Shown: piece by piece, positions 28,810 to 42,961 of the stretch
Layout of the letters: every line of letters starts with the position of its first letter
Position numbering within the stretch: the stretch's first letter is position 1
Origin: Cardinalis cardinalis
Lineage: Eukaryota > Chordata > Aves > Passeriformes > Cardinalidae
Length of the DNA stretch: 64,000 bases
Assembly (NCBI GenBank): GCA_014549065.1
Contig: JACDOX010000044.1
Location: 3,735,506 to 3,799,505 of the forward strand
Direction of reading: 5' to 3'
Program-made: the position numbers and the translations under genes
Notes under the pieces: generated by a model
Databases searched by the model: none
What the model was told of the DNA's origin: nothing
Seen by the model: only the letters and a program-made list of their open reading frames with translations

Positions 28810-29821
28810 GTATGCCCCATTGGCCACCCAGCTGGCGGCCAGTCACCAGTGGTGTCCCTCAGGGGTCTGTGCTGGGGCCAGTTCTGTTTAATATTTTTAT
28901 TGATAACATGGATGAGGGTTTAGAGTCTTTCATTAGCAAATTTGCAGATGACACTAAGCTGGGAGCCTGTGTTGATCTGTTAGAGGGACGGAGGGCTTTG
29001 CAGAGGGACTTGGAACGGTTGGAGGGATGGGGAGAATCTAATGGGATGAAGTTCAGTAAGTCCAAGTGCCGAGTCCTGCACTTTGGNCACAATAACCCCC
29101 TGCAACGTTACAGACTGGGGATGGTGTGGCTGGACGGTGCTCAGGAGGAAAGGGACCTGGGGGTGCTGGTTGACAGTCGGCTGAACATGAGCCAGCAGTG
29201 TGCCCAGGTGGCCAAGAAGGCCAATGGCATCCTGGCCAGTATCAGCAATAGTGTGGCTAGCAGGAGCAGGGAGGTCACTCTTCCCCTGTACTCGGCACTG
29301 GTGAGGCCACACATTGAGTATTGCATCCAGTTTTGGGCCCCTCAGTTTAGGAGGGACATTGAGATGCTTGAGCGTGTCCAGAGGAGAGCAACGAGGCTGG
29401 TGAGGGGCTTGGAGCACAAGCCGTACGAAGAACGACTGAGGGAGCTGGGGTTGTTCAGCCTGGAGAAAAGGAGACTCAGGGGTAACCTTATCACCCTCTT
29501 CAGCTTCCTGAAGGGTGGCTGTGGTGAGGTGGGGGTCGGTCTCTTTCTCTGGGCAACAACAGACAGAACAAGAGGACACAGTCTCAAGCTGCACCAAGGG
29601 AGATACAGGCTGGAATTAAGGAGGAAGTTTTTCACAGAAAGAGTGGTCAAATACTGGAATCATCTACCCAGGGAGGTGGTGGAGTCACCATCCCTCGATG
29701 TGTTTAAGGGAAGACTGGATGTGGCACTTGCTGCCATGATCTAGTTGAGGTGTTGGAACATGGGTTGGACTCGATGATCTTATAGGTCACTTCCAACCTA
29801 GAAATTCTGTGATTCTGTGAT
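28810..29821 (+). mobile_element. Younger 5'-truncated CR1 LINE copy
   Basis: This is a CR1 non-LTR retrotransposon fragment of about 1.0 kb, truncated within the reverse-transcriptase domain. It retains an uninterrupted frame to a stop at 29744 and a 77 bp 3' end. The terminus reads ...GGTTGGACTCGATGATCTTATAGG, then ATTCTGTGATTCTGTGATT, the tandem 8-mer typical of avian CR1 tails. Its left edge abuts the last base of another CR1 in the same orientation. The intact frame suggests it is much younger than the other CR1 pieces in the window. Confidence 0.9.
28812..29744 (+). pseudogene. CR1 ORF2 C-terminal fragment (reverse transcriptase)
   Basis: About 310 codons of CR1 ORF2 remain open. The sequence begins near [20 protein letters not shown], a conserved block of LINE reverse transcriptase. 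The FADD motif follows at about residue 50 and supplies two catalytic aspartates. Further blocks include [20 protein letters not shown] and [17 protein letters not shown], and the fragment ends [18 protein letters not shown]. The upstream RT motifs and the entire endonuclease are missing, so it cannot encode a working protein. One N (at 29087) makes a single residue ambiguous. An apparent upstream start comes from the older CR1 and is not biological. Confidence 0.88.
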
Positions 29822-32800
29822 TGTTACTTGTATTTCAGCAATATTTGTAGGAGTGCTTGTGTCACAAAGCACATCTCTTTCTAAAGCATCCTTCACACTT
29901 ACAATAGACAAATTAAGTGGGATCAGCTGCTTGGGAAAGTGGGTGCCAGCCTACAAAAGAATTTGACTTTGCTGTGCCATCTTAGTGATAGGTTTTCTTT
30001 TTTAAAAAAGTTTTCTAATAGCCTGCTGTGGATTGCAGCACAAGGAAGGGATTTGGGTCATTCATGCTGAGGTTTTGCCTTAATTCCATAATTCTTTTTA
30101 TTTCTTTTCCTAATTAGAAACCTGCTCATGGCAGTGTTTTTTCTCTCTATTTACTTACATAACATCAGAAAGACAGAGCTGAGCAGTTAAGGACATATTT
30201 TTCACAGGCTGGTGAAAAACACCCTGGCAGCTGGAGCACAACCATTTAGCATCCACTTTTCCCTTGGTGCCTGGTGGAGAATGGCTGGTGTGCAGGAATG
30301 TCTGCTGGGTTCTGCAAAGCCCCCACACCTGGGCTGAGCCAGGACTGCTGGACTGTATCACCCTGGCTGTGAGAAGGAGNAGAGACTAGGTCTGCCTGGG
30401 AACCAGCAGAGGTGAGGCCATCCGCGAAGCTGCTCCTCCTGGGGTTTGGGAGCTCCTCATGTTTCTTCCTTTCTTGCGTCCCTTACTTTCTCAAGGACAG
30501 CTACTGAGTTGCCAGTTAATGAGACAAATTACTTAGGTTTACTAAGTCTTAAGCTAGGGAAAAGCCTCTAGGGAGATACTGTCTCCATGCTTTGGGTTAC
30601 ACACCCTACTCGAACTCCTGGGCTCCNCTTAGGTTTTGGACACTGAGTGCCTGCTCTGCAGGCAGAGGCTAGTGGAAAGGCTTTCCTTTTTTTTCTGGCT
30701 GCAGGAGAGAAAAAGTGGAGAATAAATAGGGCGGACACTTGTTCGAGTCATATCCAAATATCTCCCTGCACCTGGTGTGACTTCTTCAGCTATTGAAAGG
30801 AGAAATGCTGGCTAAGAAAGCAAAGATCTGTAGAGCAGTTAAGTAAGCCCCCTGTAATGAGTCATACAAACCACATAAGGCAAATGCAAAATATGCTCTA
30901 ATCTTGGTTCATTACATAAAATATCCTTTATTGCAGGTTTATCTCTTTGCCTTCACTGTCGTAGGTCTGCATGCTTACATATTTTCCTGCAGGAAAAGCC
31001 TTCCTGGTATTCACCCTAACTTTCCTGCTGTACAGCTTATGCACTGACAGACTGTACCTCCTTTCTGCACTCATTTTAGAGAGGAATAATGCACTCACTG
31101 TAGCTGAAGCCCTCTGAAAGCATTATCCTCTGCATTCTTACCTTGGGCTCTATTATCCTGGAGCTGACAGTGCTGTCTCTCTATCCCCTCCCAAACTCAG
31201 CCACTTTTCCAGCTTGTCTCAGTTGATGATGAAGGACAGCTGAAAAGTGAAGTGGTTGTTTTTTCACTCTCATTTGCTCCTCACTTTTTGGATATTGCCA
31301 TGAGTGATACTGGCAGCTGCCTTGCATTTCCTAACNTACATTCCTGTGCTTTGGGGACATATCCTGACATCACTAAACTAAGTGCAACTACCTGGCTTTT
31401 CCTTCCTGGGTTGGATGTGAATAAGTAGCCTCTTCCCCATCTGTCACTCATCTCTCTGCCCTTGCAAAGCCAAAGCCAGGTTCTCTGGCCTGTTCCCTTT
31501 CGGTAGCACAGGTAGAGCAGAAAGCAGTTCTATTTTTTTTTTTTTTTCTACTGGATATTTATCTGAGATGGCACAATTTCCAAATGCACAAAGCTGCAGT
31601 GAACATCTCATAATGTCCATTCCTTTGCTTTCAGGGAGAAAATCTGTGCCATTTCATTTCTGTATTTTTTTCCAGCCTGGTTCAATGCAGGCTGGAATAA
31701 CTACTGCAAGCTAATTAATAGCACTGTAGAGAGGGCCTCCAAAACTGAAGGCAGTCACTAAATGGCCTTACTTTCTGCTGAACTAGGAGCTGGAGCTTTT
31801 GTAGAACCTACCCCTGACGAAAGGAGAGCTATGTGGCATAGATACAGCTTTTTTAAATAGCTATACATATGGAGGTTGTGTCCAGCTTCAGCACAGCTGG
31901 TCCTTTCTGTCTCCAGGGTAGGCTCAAATAGAAAATGGAAAAATAACATCATTGAATCCTCCCTGTACTGGGGCACACTTGTCTCTTCTACTTGTCCAAG
32001 CACATATAGAGTGGCACAGTGTACTAACACTGCTCTTTCCTGGCAGTCTGCTCTGATAACACACTTTTCTATTATTGTGAGACATTCAATACCAGCCCCA
32101 GAAGAGCTTTCATACTTCTTTAACTTGTTTGGCAAGTTTTGCTTGAATAAATTATTTGAATATTTCAGTGCTGTGACCTATTTCCTTGAAAGGTCATCTA
32201 CCCAACCAACTCCCCAAAACTCCTACATTTCCAGATGCTAGGGGAAAAAAGAGGCTTGGTTTCAGTGTCCTTGCCTGAGAATGCAGTATGTACAACAAAG
32301 AAATGTAATTAGAAAGAAAACCATAGTTTTCAGCAGAGCTTTGCTTGGATAGTAAAGCAGAAAGGTCTGTGGAGAAAGGAATGGGCTGGTTTAAATGCTC
32401 CTTTTCCTAGGATGCTCTACACCTTTCCAAGTAAATAAGCTATCTTTTGCAAAGGCATTTCAGCACTGTTAGAACAGTTCTGTTTGGCTTTCAAAAATCA
32501 AGTGATTGACATGTTTTCCAACATGCTGCAATGTGCATGAAAATGAACATTGCAGCACATAGCTCATTAAAGAAAAACATCCATTTAGATGACAAGCCTC
32601 TGAGCAGCTTTCCTGTAAGATTGGTTTCTAACCAGTGGCCTTGGCAGGTTGGACTTTTCAAGGACAGTGAGAAAGGAGGCTCCCATCTTTCCTCACTTTT
32701 GCAAACACCAGGTGCATTAAGCTCAGGAGGCAGTAGAGGCTCTGACAGGTGGGGAGAGAGCAGGGGCACAAGTGCTCTTCATTACTTGAGCTTGGTGAGC

Positions 32801-35800
32801 AGCATGAGATAGGAGCCATGAGCCTAAAGGCATTTGATGAAGATGCAGTGAGTTGTGGCAGACACTTAGGTATAACAGTGGGCTAAAGATCCCCCTCAGG
32901 AGAGATGGGGAAGTTTCCAGACAAGATTGTCTATGCTGCAGGTAAGGTGCAACATGGAATTCCTGCTTGTGTGATGCCTTTATTTGAGGTTGGTTCAAAG
33001 AGCTGTGAAACTTTGTCAAGAGGAGAGGATGGAGGGTCTGAGTTGAGAGGAGGGAGTCAGATGCATGATACTGTTCTCCATGGAGTGTTGGTGTTATTAA
33101 TGCATAGTAATTTAGAAGTGCAGCTTTGGGGAGAGGTGTTGATTCCCAGCACAGGAATGAGGTGGTTTGAGATGCTTGGCTGAATGTATGGCTCTTGCTT
33201 TGCAAGCCAAGAGTAAGAACAGAAGGATAAAGAGCCAAGGCTGCAGCAGTTGTGTCTGTGCCCCCACCGGCCAGGCCAGCCCAGGGAGTGGCTCAAGTGT
33301 GTGGACTTACCAGAGAGGCACACAAAACTCTGTAAGGCCAGGCTTTCCTCCAGAAGTTTTACTGTTTCCCTCTCTTTTTCTTGCCATCAGACACAGTTGT
33401 AAAAGAAGTAAGAAATCCCTGGTATATTGTTTGCATTGGTTTTAATGGGAGAAGAATGTTTTGACATTCTTCTTGACGTTTGAGAAATACAAAAGACAGA
33501 TGTAGCTTGATTGGGTCACTTCCTAGAGTATTAGAAAAATGTGACACAAAAGCTTTTTCCTGTATAAAAAAGTATTGTCAGCACTTTTTTTAGCATTGAA
33601 GCTCTAACAGAAGAACAAAAAGGTGCTCTGGTATTTTGGATGTTCTTGGCAATGGAATTGCCATGTATTTTAAATGAGATCTCTTTTAAATAGAGCAGAG
33701 TTCCTGAGTCCTCTGTCTCTCATCCTAGCCCTGCCTGCCTTGTTTACCAGGGACTGAGCACTGCCTGCAGGTATACAGAGCACACATCGATTTTAATGTC
33801 ACACTAACACCCTGCACACAAACACCACGACAGTTCCTGGCAGTGGCAGCACCAGCCATGCAGTCACATGGATATTTAACTCTATCTCCCTTTGGAATGC
33901 AGGGCCTGCAGTGGATCTGCCCTTGTAAGAGTCTGTGGGGAGATTCTAACAGGGTGGGGAGAAATGTGAGGTTTAGCTCTCCAAGCTGCAAAGACTGCCT
34001 GAAATGGTGCTTTCAGCATAATCGATGCGGCTATATGCCTCATACCTGCAGGTAGCTCTAAATCTTTTCTTGCAGTGCAAATTAGTATCTGACTGGAGAA
34101 TCAATTTTAAAGCTCTAAAAGACTTTTGGCAATAATTGTGCACAGAACTGGGTCCTCCCCTGCTGTTAGCTATGGTGCAGCATAGAAAAGCTGGGAAGAG
34201 TGAAGGTCATTTTTTCTTTATTGTTTGTGCAAAAGGGTAAGCCTCTAAGCTTTGCTTCTAAGTGAAGCAAATCAAACCCTTTCCCCTCCTGACTTTTAAT
34301 GAGCTGTCAAAGCTTGACAGAATTCTAGAGGAAACAGCTGATCTTGGCAGCACTCTGCTTGCATTGCACTACAATTTATAGTAAAGAGGGCAACTGCGTT
34401 GGCCCAAGGTTTAGTTCTCACACGTCTCATTCCAGTGAGCAGTGCTGTCTCTGCCTGCTGAACCAGCAATGGAGGGGTTAGTTTTAGGACTGTGTCACCT
34501 TGTATGAATTCCCCTGAAAGTAGCCAACCTGCCAATTGTGGAGGCAATTTTAATTCTCACTTGCTTAGATGCCACTTTTATTGTAGGCTATCTTGATGCC
34601 ATTGGACATCAGGGAATTTTGGGGACTACTGTGTACATAGGTTTCAGCTCATGATTTATGCAAGATTTAAGACCCAGCATGGGTCTTCCAAGTCTTACCC
34701 TTCGTGTCTGAGAGAGAGAGAGTTCCTAATCTTCTAATTACCTGCCATGTTTAGAGAAAGTCTTTGCTTCCGTGTCCCTTGTAACAGAGGGTGCAGGCAT
34801 TTTTTCCTCTATTTTAAGAGAACGTTATTCTCTTAGATGGGATGATAGCAGAGGAGCCAGAAAATGCTGCAGTCACACTGCAGGACATTTTATAGTTTCT
34901 GTGCTGAGCCCAAGCACTAAAACCCTATTCCCTTCAATGTGGGAAGTGCTCAGGTTTGGGTTTTTTAAAACCACCAGCTGTTCATCATCTCATGGCCTGG
35001 ACAAGGTGCAATGTATGAGACAATGCTGGCTGTCAGATATCAAATAGTGTCAGTAGCAGAGTCCAGGAATATTGTTAACTAAATCACCTGGGAGTGTTTC
35101 ACACAAGGCCACTTAGTTCCAGCTCAGTCAGCTGGGTGCAGAAATTAGTTTGCATATTTTTCTGGCATATATTAGGCAAACAATCTGTTCAGGTGTCTAG
35201 GACAGTGCTTTCTGGTGATTAAACCCACAGAAGACCTTCTTGTCACTGGGGTTTTCCATGTCTCAAAGGACACAGTCTTGCAGAAGATAATTCCTTCCAG
35301 AAGCTGAGCTTGCTCACCTCCCACAGATCTCAACAGGGAGCAAAGGCCTCCAGGCTGATCTCCAGTGAGTGGAGGCTGACAGTCCTGGCATCCCTTTGCT
35401 AAGTAGGCAAAATGAATGAATGGGGAACCTCTGCTGATTAAATGCATTAAATAATGATGCTTCCTTGGAAGAATGTGTAAATCAATGCTTGTCTTTCAAT
35501 TTGCCCAAGCACCTTCCACACAAACCTGCAGTAGCATCACCCACTGGCACCTCTCCATCTCTGAGGCTGTGTGGGGACACTGCACAGTGTGTCCTCTGCA
35601 GAAGGGTGAATGAGGCACAGCCCAGGCTGCCCTCAAGCAGTTCATGCTTTGGTTACTCTTCAATGTCAGCTTACATTCCTGCCTGCATCACTAGGAAAGG
35701 AGGTGGCCATGGCTTTTCTTGACAGAGGGCAAGGTTGGGGGAAGCCTGCTGGAGCAAATGTCCTGTTGCCTCCATGCTGGCCTTTGGGCCAAGCTGTCCC

Positions 35801-38800
35801 TTTGCAAGGTGGACAGCAGCCAGCTCTGCCTGAGATTTTTGCCTTGCCTGANAAACTGCAGCTCCCTCCTGTCCAGGCCAGGTGTGATGTTATGTTAATG
35901 TGGTACTCTTCCTCAGATCACATGTGGGGGTTGTAGAGAATGGATTCCCTTTGGCTTAATCCTACCACTACTTTCCCTTTTCAGTTAGAATTCCCTCTGC
36001 AAGTCCTATCTCTAGTTCTGCTCTTTAATCTTAAGGGTTGATAAGACTAAATAAATCCCTGGACTGTGGGCACTCCTGGAGAACCTTGGGCACCAGAGCA
36101 CAGCAGCATTGCTCTGCAGGGAGACTCTTACCAGGAAACAAAATTAAGAGCTTNAATTCCCCTCTGAAAGGCAGAGGGAATCTGCATTTACCTATTCTTC
36201 AGCATCCTCTTTGGCTTTTAGTTCAGCCAGCCCCTGGACTGCAATTGGCAGTGCTCTGGACATTGCAATTGACTCGGACGACTGCCCTGGAATGTAATGA
36301 GACTGCAGTGCATTGAGAATAATAATTCACATCATACTCCTCAGCTGCACTGCATTGTCCTTTTATATTAAAGGGTAGGGACTCTGGTTTATGCAGTTTN
36401 CTCTGAAGAGTCATATTAGGTCTGACTGAGTTGGATTTGAAAACATTAAAAAAGCANAGCTGCTAAACATATGTGGAAAAAACACCTCTTTCTTCCTATT
36501 CTAATCAATGAGCTGTCTACAATGACCTGCATCTGCAGCTTCTCATGTTGGCATTTAGTTGATTAAAGATTTGTGTCTGAATCCAACCCTAAGGGCCAGA
36601 TTATCAGTTGGAATTAATGAACATAGTACTATTGTCTCCAACAATGCCATCAGTCCTTAATAGCTGCTGATGAATTAACTTTGAATCTGAAAAACCCCAT
36701 ATACCTAAGGTCTGAATCTTGACAGCTGTCCTGTGGATAGAGTGAGCTTTGNTCATTTTGGAGGAGGTTAGGCATATGACACTCTTACATCTTGAGGCTG
36801 AATTTAACAGAGCCTTTGTCAGAAATTCTGTGTTCANAGTTAACAGAGCTGACTATTGACTGACTATTCTTACCCCAAGTTGTTTTGTTTCAATGTTCTG
36901 TTTTGCTACCATCTTCCTGCAACTGCAGATTTGGAAAGGTGTAGGGAAATCACCCCANGCTGTACAGTGCTTGGTTCAAAGGGGCTCTTTCCTCCTGAAT
37001 GACCTTCTTGCTGTTACCTGAACACAGAGTCACTCACGAGAAGCTGACGGAGCTGTTCATGCCACCCTCTCCTGAAGCGCCCTTGATTTAGTCAGTCATT
37101 TGCCTGTCATAGTGTTTATATTCAGGAGTGACTGGGGGAGTTTCTTGTTTGCTGAGCTGTTTTCACATCTGGATATGACTTTCACAAGCCCAGCTGGCAG
37201 AGCCAGAGCCTGTCCCCTGAGCTCCCTCTGATTCCCGGAGTCTTTTGGGGGTTTCCTTCCTCAGCACATGCAGGGCCCAAAAGCACTNCTGCCATGGGGT
37301 CCTGTTGCTTCCCCTCTGTTTTGGGAAAGGCTGCNCTCTTACACACGGCCCTGGTGGCAGTTTTGTGCCTGGTTAACACACGCAGTTCTCCGTGTAAANC
37401 CGGTCCAGCCATGAAGTCTCTACCAGGAAGGCAGAGGAAACTCCTCATAGCTACCAAGTATGGGGTTGGTAGTAACACTGAACAGAAGGCTTGGGGTGTT
37501 GCTAATCACCATCAAATGACCTTTTCATCCCATTCCCATGAATGTGTATTGGGTTAACTTTTCAGCTGGCAGTTCACAGCTCTGGGTGAGCACATTACAT
37601 CTCCGGCAGTGCTTTGAGGGCAGCTCATTCCCTTCACCACGTGTGTCATCAGGGGGTTAATTGTAGTGAAAGTCTATGGTAATGCACATTTGACATTCNA
37701 CATTTCATGGGTCTGTTCAAGCAGAGATCGTTTGGGAGGCAGAGAGCATCTGCAAATTCCAGCCTCTCTGAAGATGTGCCTGAGAGATAATGATGATCAA
37801 TAGCATGATAGCTAATAACAGCCTGAGGCATCTGGACTGATAAGAAACAGATTGTGAAGGCAGAAACAGATTGTGGAGGCAGAGCTGGCATTGCCTGTAT
37901 AGTCACTTGAAACAGGTGGAGGAATGGGGCAANCACTCAGTTTACATCAGTGGGTCTTTTGTCTCTGTGAATGCAACATGACTGGGAGATGCTAAAGCTC
38001 CAGGTTTGTCCCCCGGTTATTTTTTACACCCGAGTTGAGATGCAGGGAGTAATGGGCTCAATGAGCAGCGCTAAACCCTGAGGGGATGAGTGCTCAGGGT
38101 CTGGATGTTTAAGCAATTAGAGGACTGTGCATGTGGAAACAAGAGATCTCCTCATCAGGAGAAGTCATCCTTGTTTCAAGGTCAAGCATTTCTTTGGCAG
38201 CTCTTTCAGTATCTCCTAGTTTGTCTCTTCTGATTTCTAAAGCTTCCTTCTTTTACAGCAGGGGAAGTGGCTGTCATCCGTGATGATACATGGAAGAGTA
38301 TTTCATGGCTGAACTATACTGCCACTCTGCAGTGGCATTACTTGATCATCGAACATTACTTCATCATCAGTGTCCATTTTTTGCAGTTTGTTTCAATGAT
38401 AANGAAAAGGTGCACTGCTGCCTAAGCTCTAAGCAGTATTTTAAGTTCTCCTTAAATTTACTGTTAACTGCACCTTATGTTACATGTAGAAATAATTAGA
38501 TGAGTGAACATATGTAGTTTAAGGTTTAATAGCATATCTTTACCTCCTCAGATGTACCCAGATTCAGGGATATAGGAGAAGAACAAAAGGAAGTCCAGTG
38601 AGTCTTGGCAAGTCATTGTGGATTAGCTTTTTTATTATTTTTTTTAAAGGACAAGCCGAGACTGTCTTTTTGGTGTTGGATTTAAAGCATAAGCTATGAG
38701 GGGCTCCTCTGCACCATTCCCTGCAGGGAATTAATGTACTTATTCCAGTGTTTTAATATCTAGTTTTGTTCCTATTTGCCAAATCTTCATAAAGAACACA

Positions 38801-41800
38801 TGTCTTGCAGTGAAACTGTACTATGAAAATAGCAATTTGAAGGAGGGCATAAGTAACAGCAAGCCCCTCATTTTCACCAGGCAGCATTTCACTATGCTGA
38901 AATTGAGGTNTCAGACGACTGCATGTAGATTAATTTGTAATGTTATTCTTTCTGGTAGGTAGGGTCTTGAAAGGCCAGAAATAGATACAAGAGGGGCGAC
39001 CCAAACATATTGCTCAGTATTTATATTTATATATTGATTTCAGAAGATTTTTTCCCTTGAGGAGCACGTTGTCTTTCCCTCTAAATTCCCAGCAGAAAAA
39101 AAAACCATCAGAACCAAGTTTATGCCAACTTTGAGGCCCAGCTAAAAAGCAGGATACCTTGTAAGTAGCATCCTCCAGGGACAGTCTTCAGGTGTGGGTC
39201 CTGCTGTGTTTGCAGGCTGAGCTGGTGGGCAGCAACACATCATCTGGGTAATGCATTCCTCCAGCAGCAGGCTAGCCTGGACAACATTTGGGTCCCAGAG
39301 CAAAAANCCATCCCTGTGGTCCCTGAGGACCCCTCAGACACTTTCACATCCAGCATGAAGCTCTGAGTGGGGAAACACCTTTGACTGACAAATAAGGGGT
39401 TATTCTGGTGACACTCTTGTCTTTAGATGTGGCAAGCACACATCACCTCCTTCTGCTGGGACAGCGTTGACTCAAGAAAGCTATCTGCTGTTCACTTCAT
39501 CTTCCTTCTTCACTGCAGTCTCCTGGACAGCAGCAGCAGGCCCCCAGCAGATTTTCTCTCTTAGTGTTAATTTCTGAGAACATGTTTATAAACCATTAGG
39601 TATATAGATGCTACTATGAGTGCATTGTTTCTGGCAAAGTGCATGTGTGTCCCCAGCTAAAAACTGCATGGCTAAGCTAACTGGGAACAATACTCACAGA
39701 CTGGATTAGCCATGTGCCCCCTCTGCCTTCCCCAGCAGACATGCCTGAATTCAACATTTAAATCATTTCACTTCAAAGCATCCTTCAAATTACACTGGCC
39801 TCCTTCCTGTTTGGATAAAGCTTCTACAGAGCAGTGAAGGAAGCTGTGTTAAGGGGATTATATAAATAGACAGCCTTTCTGAATGAGAACATGTCTGCCA
39901 TCTTTAAAGAAACAGCAGCGAGAACCAGTCCAGGTATGTGTGTGACAGATGTCCTGTAACAGATAGCACAGGAGCCATCTATCAGCACTGCCTGTCCGCT
40001 GTTGTACCTGAAGTGCCTTTGAAACCACACAAAATGTTTTACTGTTATAGAGAAACCCAGAGCAAAATTAAAAGTCTCTTATGATTTTAACTCAATAGAA
40101 TTAAACAGTATAAATAGAGCTCAGACCTCCTCTCATTATCACCAAATCAGACTCTTTACTCATTCCTGATGGCTTAGGTTGTTTTACCATCAACATGATT
40201 CTCCTAAATCTTTCCACAGGTTTTCAAGTCTGTTCCAAGAAGGATTTAAAGACATATTTAGCTCTGATGACAAGGTTTGCAGGACTTAGAAGTCCTGCTA
40301 CTTCTATTTGAACTAGACCATATGTGTTAACAATAGAATCTCTTACACAAATCAAGTAGACAGAAGTTGGTGGGTTTCTTAGTGGAAGAAGTTATGATTT
40401 GACTTCAGAATGCAAATGCTACCAAACCAGTCAGTCCAGGAAAATGTTAAACAACAAGCAGGTGTTCAAGAACTTTCTTTCTAGTCAGGGGTAAATGACT
40501 TACACAGAAAAGATATCAAGAACTGCTAAAATTTTCTACAAGTGCAATCTGGTGGTACTTCAATATTCCCTCCCATCCTGGAAACAAGAGCTGGGCTGTT
40601 CCAGCAGCATTTTGAGGCAATGTTTTAACTTCATTAAATACTATCACTTTTTACATGCACATTCCAAGAGCTTTTATGTTGAGCTTCTTCCTACCTACTG
40701 TGCCNCAGAGACACTGGCTGCAGTGGGCTGGGAGTGTAAACACCTTCATTGCTGATTTTTAAACATTTGGCATTTAAAATTGTGAAGTGATTGATGCAAA
40801 CGCTCTCCAAGGTTATAGAGGTTCTGCTCACTCCCCACTCATTCTCTCGAACACTTCAAATACTGTCAAATCATTATTTGTATTCTGCGAAAAGGTGACA
40901 TGTGGGCTCTCCTTCATTCACCACAGGAAACTTCAGTCCTACCCTTCTTTCTATAGAAATGACCAGCTGAAAGTTAGGTAAAAACTTTCTAAGAAAAATC
41001 AGCAAGGAGTAAGAAACCCCAGTGATGGTATTTTTGTACTGATCAGAAGTTTTTCTGGTTTCCTATTGTGAACCTCAGCAGTGTTCTCATTTAGTACCTG
41101 GCAGGTTGCTCCTCTCAGACTGTTAACTCCTGACATGCAGAGTTAGAAAACAGGTTTTGTGTTGCTGGACTGACTCCACAAATGTCTCCTACATCAAACT
41201 CAGGCTCTGTCTAGCCCTGCTCAGCTGTGATTCAGCTGCTGCCTCTGTGTAAGCAGAGTCAGGCTACAATACATTTGGTTAATGAGTGTGTTTGTGTGCC
41301 AATTGCAAGAGTGGGGCTCAGCCTGGCCCTTCCTTTTGTTGTGGCTCATTTCTATCACTGGGAATGCAGAAGAAATTAAAAAAAAAAAAAAGGCAAACTA
41401 AACCTGGCAGAAATGTTTCCAAATTTTCACTTCTCTTTTGAACTGAGTGGAAAAGGAGGACAATGTTCACAACAATAAATACTTTCTAAAGTGAAAGGTA
41501 GCTTAAAACAGCAACTCAGATTTTGGCCTGTAAGATCCAAGGCCTGAGAAAACCAATTTTACTNACTTGATCTCAACACTGCTTGAGGTGCCAAACAAGA
41601 AACCAAAGTTGCTTTGGTACGAGATGATGTCTCCTCCCTGTAGAATGGTCATCTCCATAGGGTAGGAGTGAGAGCTGCTGTTTGGAGCATCTGATTTCTG
41701 TGGCTGTAGTATAGCAAAATCATGAGCAACTCTGCAACAAGTAGTGGTGGATGACTCCTCTGTCAGTTCCTAATAGGACCATAAAGCTGTTCACATGGTT

Positions 41801-42006
41801 CCCTAGTGACTGGCTTTTACACATTACCAGCATTTCTTGTTTTCCCTTGGTCTGTAGATGTTCCTGGGTTTGATTCTTGGAGAAGTAAATATTGATTGAA
41901 GTAATTTCTTGCTAATGCAGGGCTTGCCCAGNTGCTAGTTTGATGCTTTTGCTGCTGCAAACTTTAGCACTGACAATAATAGTGTATGTGTGCACTAATT
42001 ATTATA
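29822..42006. other. Intergenic stretch, no gene recognised
   Basis: No open frame exceeds about 170 codons and none resembles a known protein. Scattered T runs (for example near 31533-31547) and short AT-rich patches are the only landmarks. In human TIGD2 lies in the equivalent interval; no 500-codon transposase-like frame or fragment is visible on either strand here. Confidence 0.55.
37843..37880 (+). repeat. Tandem duplication of a 19 bp unit
   Basis: Two adjacent copies of a unit starting AGAAACAGATTGTG differ at one base (GAAGGC versus GGAGGC). It is simple local duplication. Confidence 0.8.
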
Positions 42007-42105
42007 CTATAGATTGTGGAGTCATTTAGGTTGAAAAAGACCATTAAGCTCAGAGTCCAACTGTAAAACTAGTACTTCCAAGCCCACCACAAAACCAGGA
42101 AGATA
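42007..42105 (-). mobile_element. CR1 LINE 3'-end fragment, minus strand
   Basis: The segment reads ATAGATTGTGGAGTCATTTAGG then TTGAAAAAGACCATTAAGCTC and GTCCAAC. This is the reverse complement of a CR1 3' terminus (the GTTGGACTNGATGATCTT / CCAACC / ATTCTATG pattern) with several substitutions. Only about 100 bp are recognisable, so the copy is old. Confidence 0.6.
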
Positions 42106-42961
42106 TTAAAATTCAAGTCTGAACTGAATTGGCATGACTGGAATATGGCTGAAATGAATTTGATGGTAGTCATCAAAGTCTGTCAAATACTAAGACTCAG
42201 TTCTTTTCCACAGCAAACTTCCTTTTTTTCTTCCCTGCAATTTTGGGTTACTTGATCATTTAAACGCTTCCCCTGGATGATGAGGGAGGTCAGCCAATCT
42301 CCTCTGTCTGCAGAAGACTGACAATTAGTCAGACCTGGATAACTCAGGCTTTGATTCACCAACAGAGTCAATATTTCTAAGAGTGTTTCAAGCTTCCCAG
42401 CATCTTGGTGCTAATATGACTCAGCCTGCACTAGAGGAACCATAAGTGTTCCAGGAGTTTCACTGGAATATGCTGCAAGTTTAAAATGCNTTTGCTGCTT
42501 TTGTGAGAAAAGAGTAAACTATGGAGCAGGCCTTACTTAGTGCAACAACTTGGTTGGCAACAGAAAGGAATTTTGCAGGAGAGCAGGTGTTTTTAGTGTT
42601 CCTATAACCTTGCAGGCAGAAATTAGAAAGCAGATGTAACTCCATTGTGCTAGGTTGTATCTTTCATTCAGATATTTTAGACTTGANCCAATACTGTCCA
42701 TTTAGATTCTAATGTAAGCACAGTAGCACTGGATGAGACAGAGTAAAGACTAAAAGTTTAGCTCTGCACAAACCACCACTTGTAGGATCATTGGTTGTTA
42801 GTGCCTNCACCTTGAGTATATGTTAATGACCATTATTTCATGGTTGAGCTGAACAAGGCAGCTACACTGCTATACTTTTAAAGTTTTATTTTACTCACCA
42901 GGAAAAGTAAGATGAAAAAATCTTAATGAAAATCGGAATTTAGCATGGGATCTGTGGCAGC

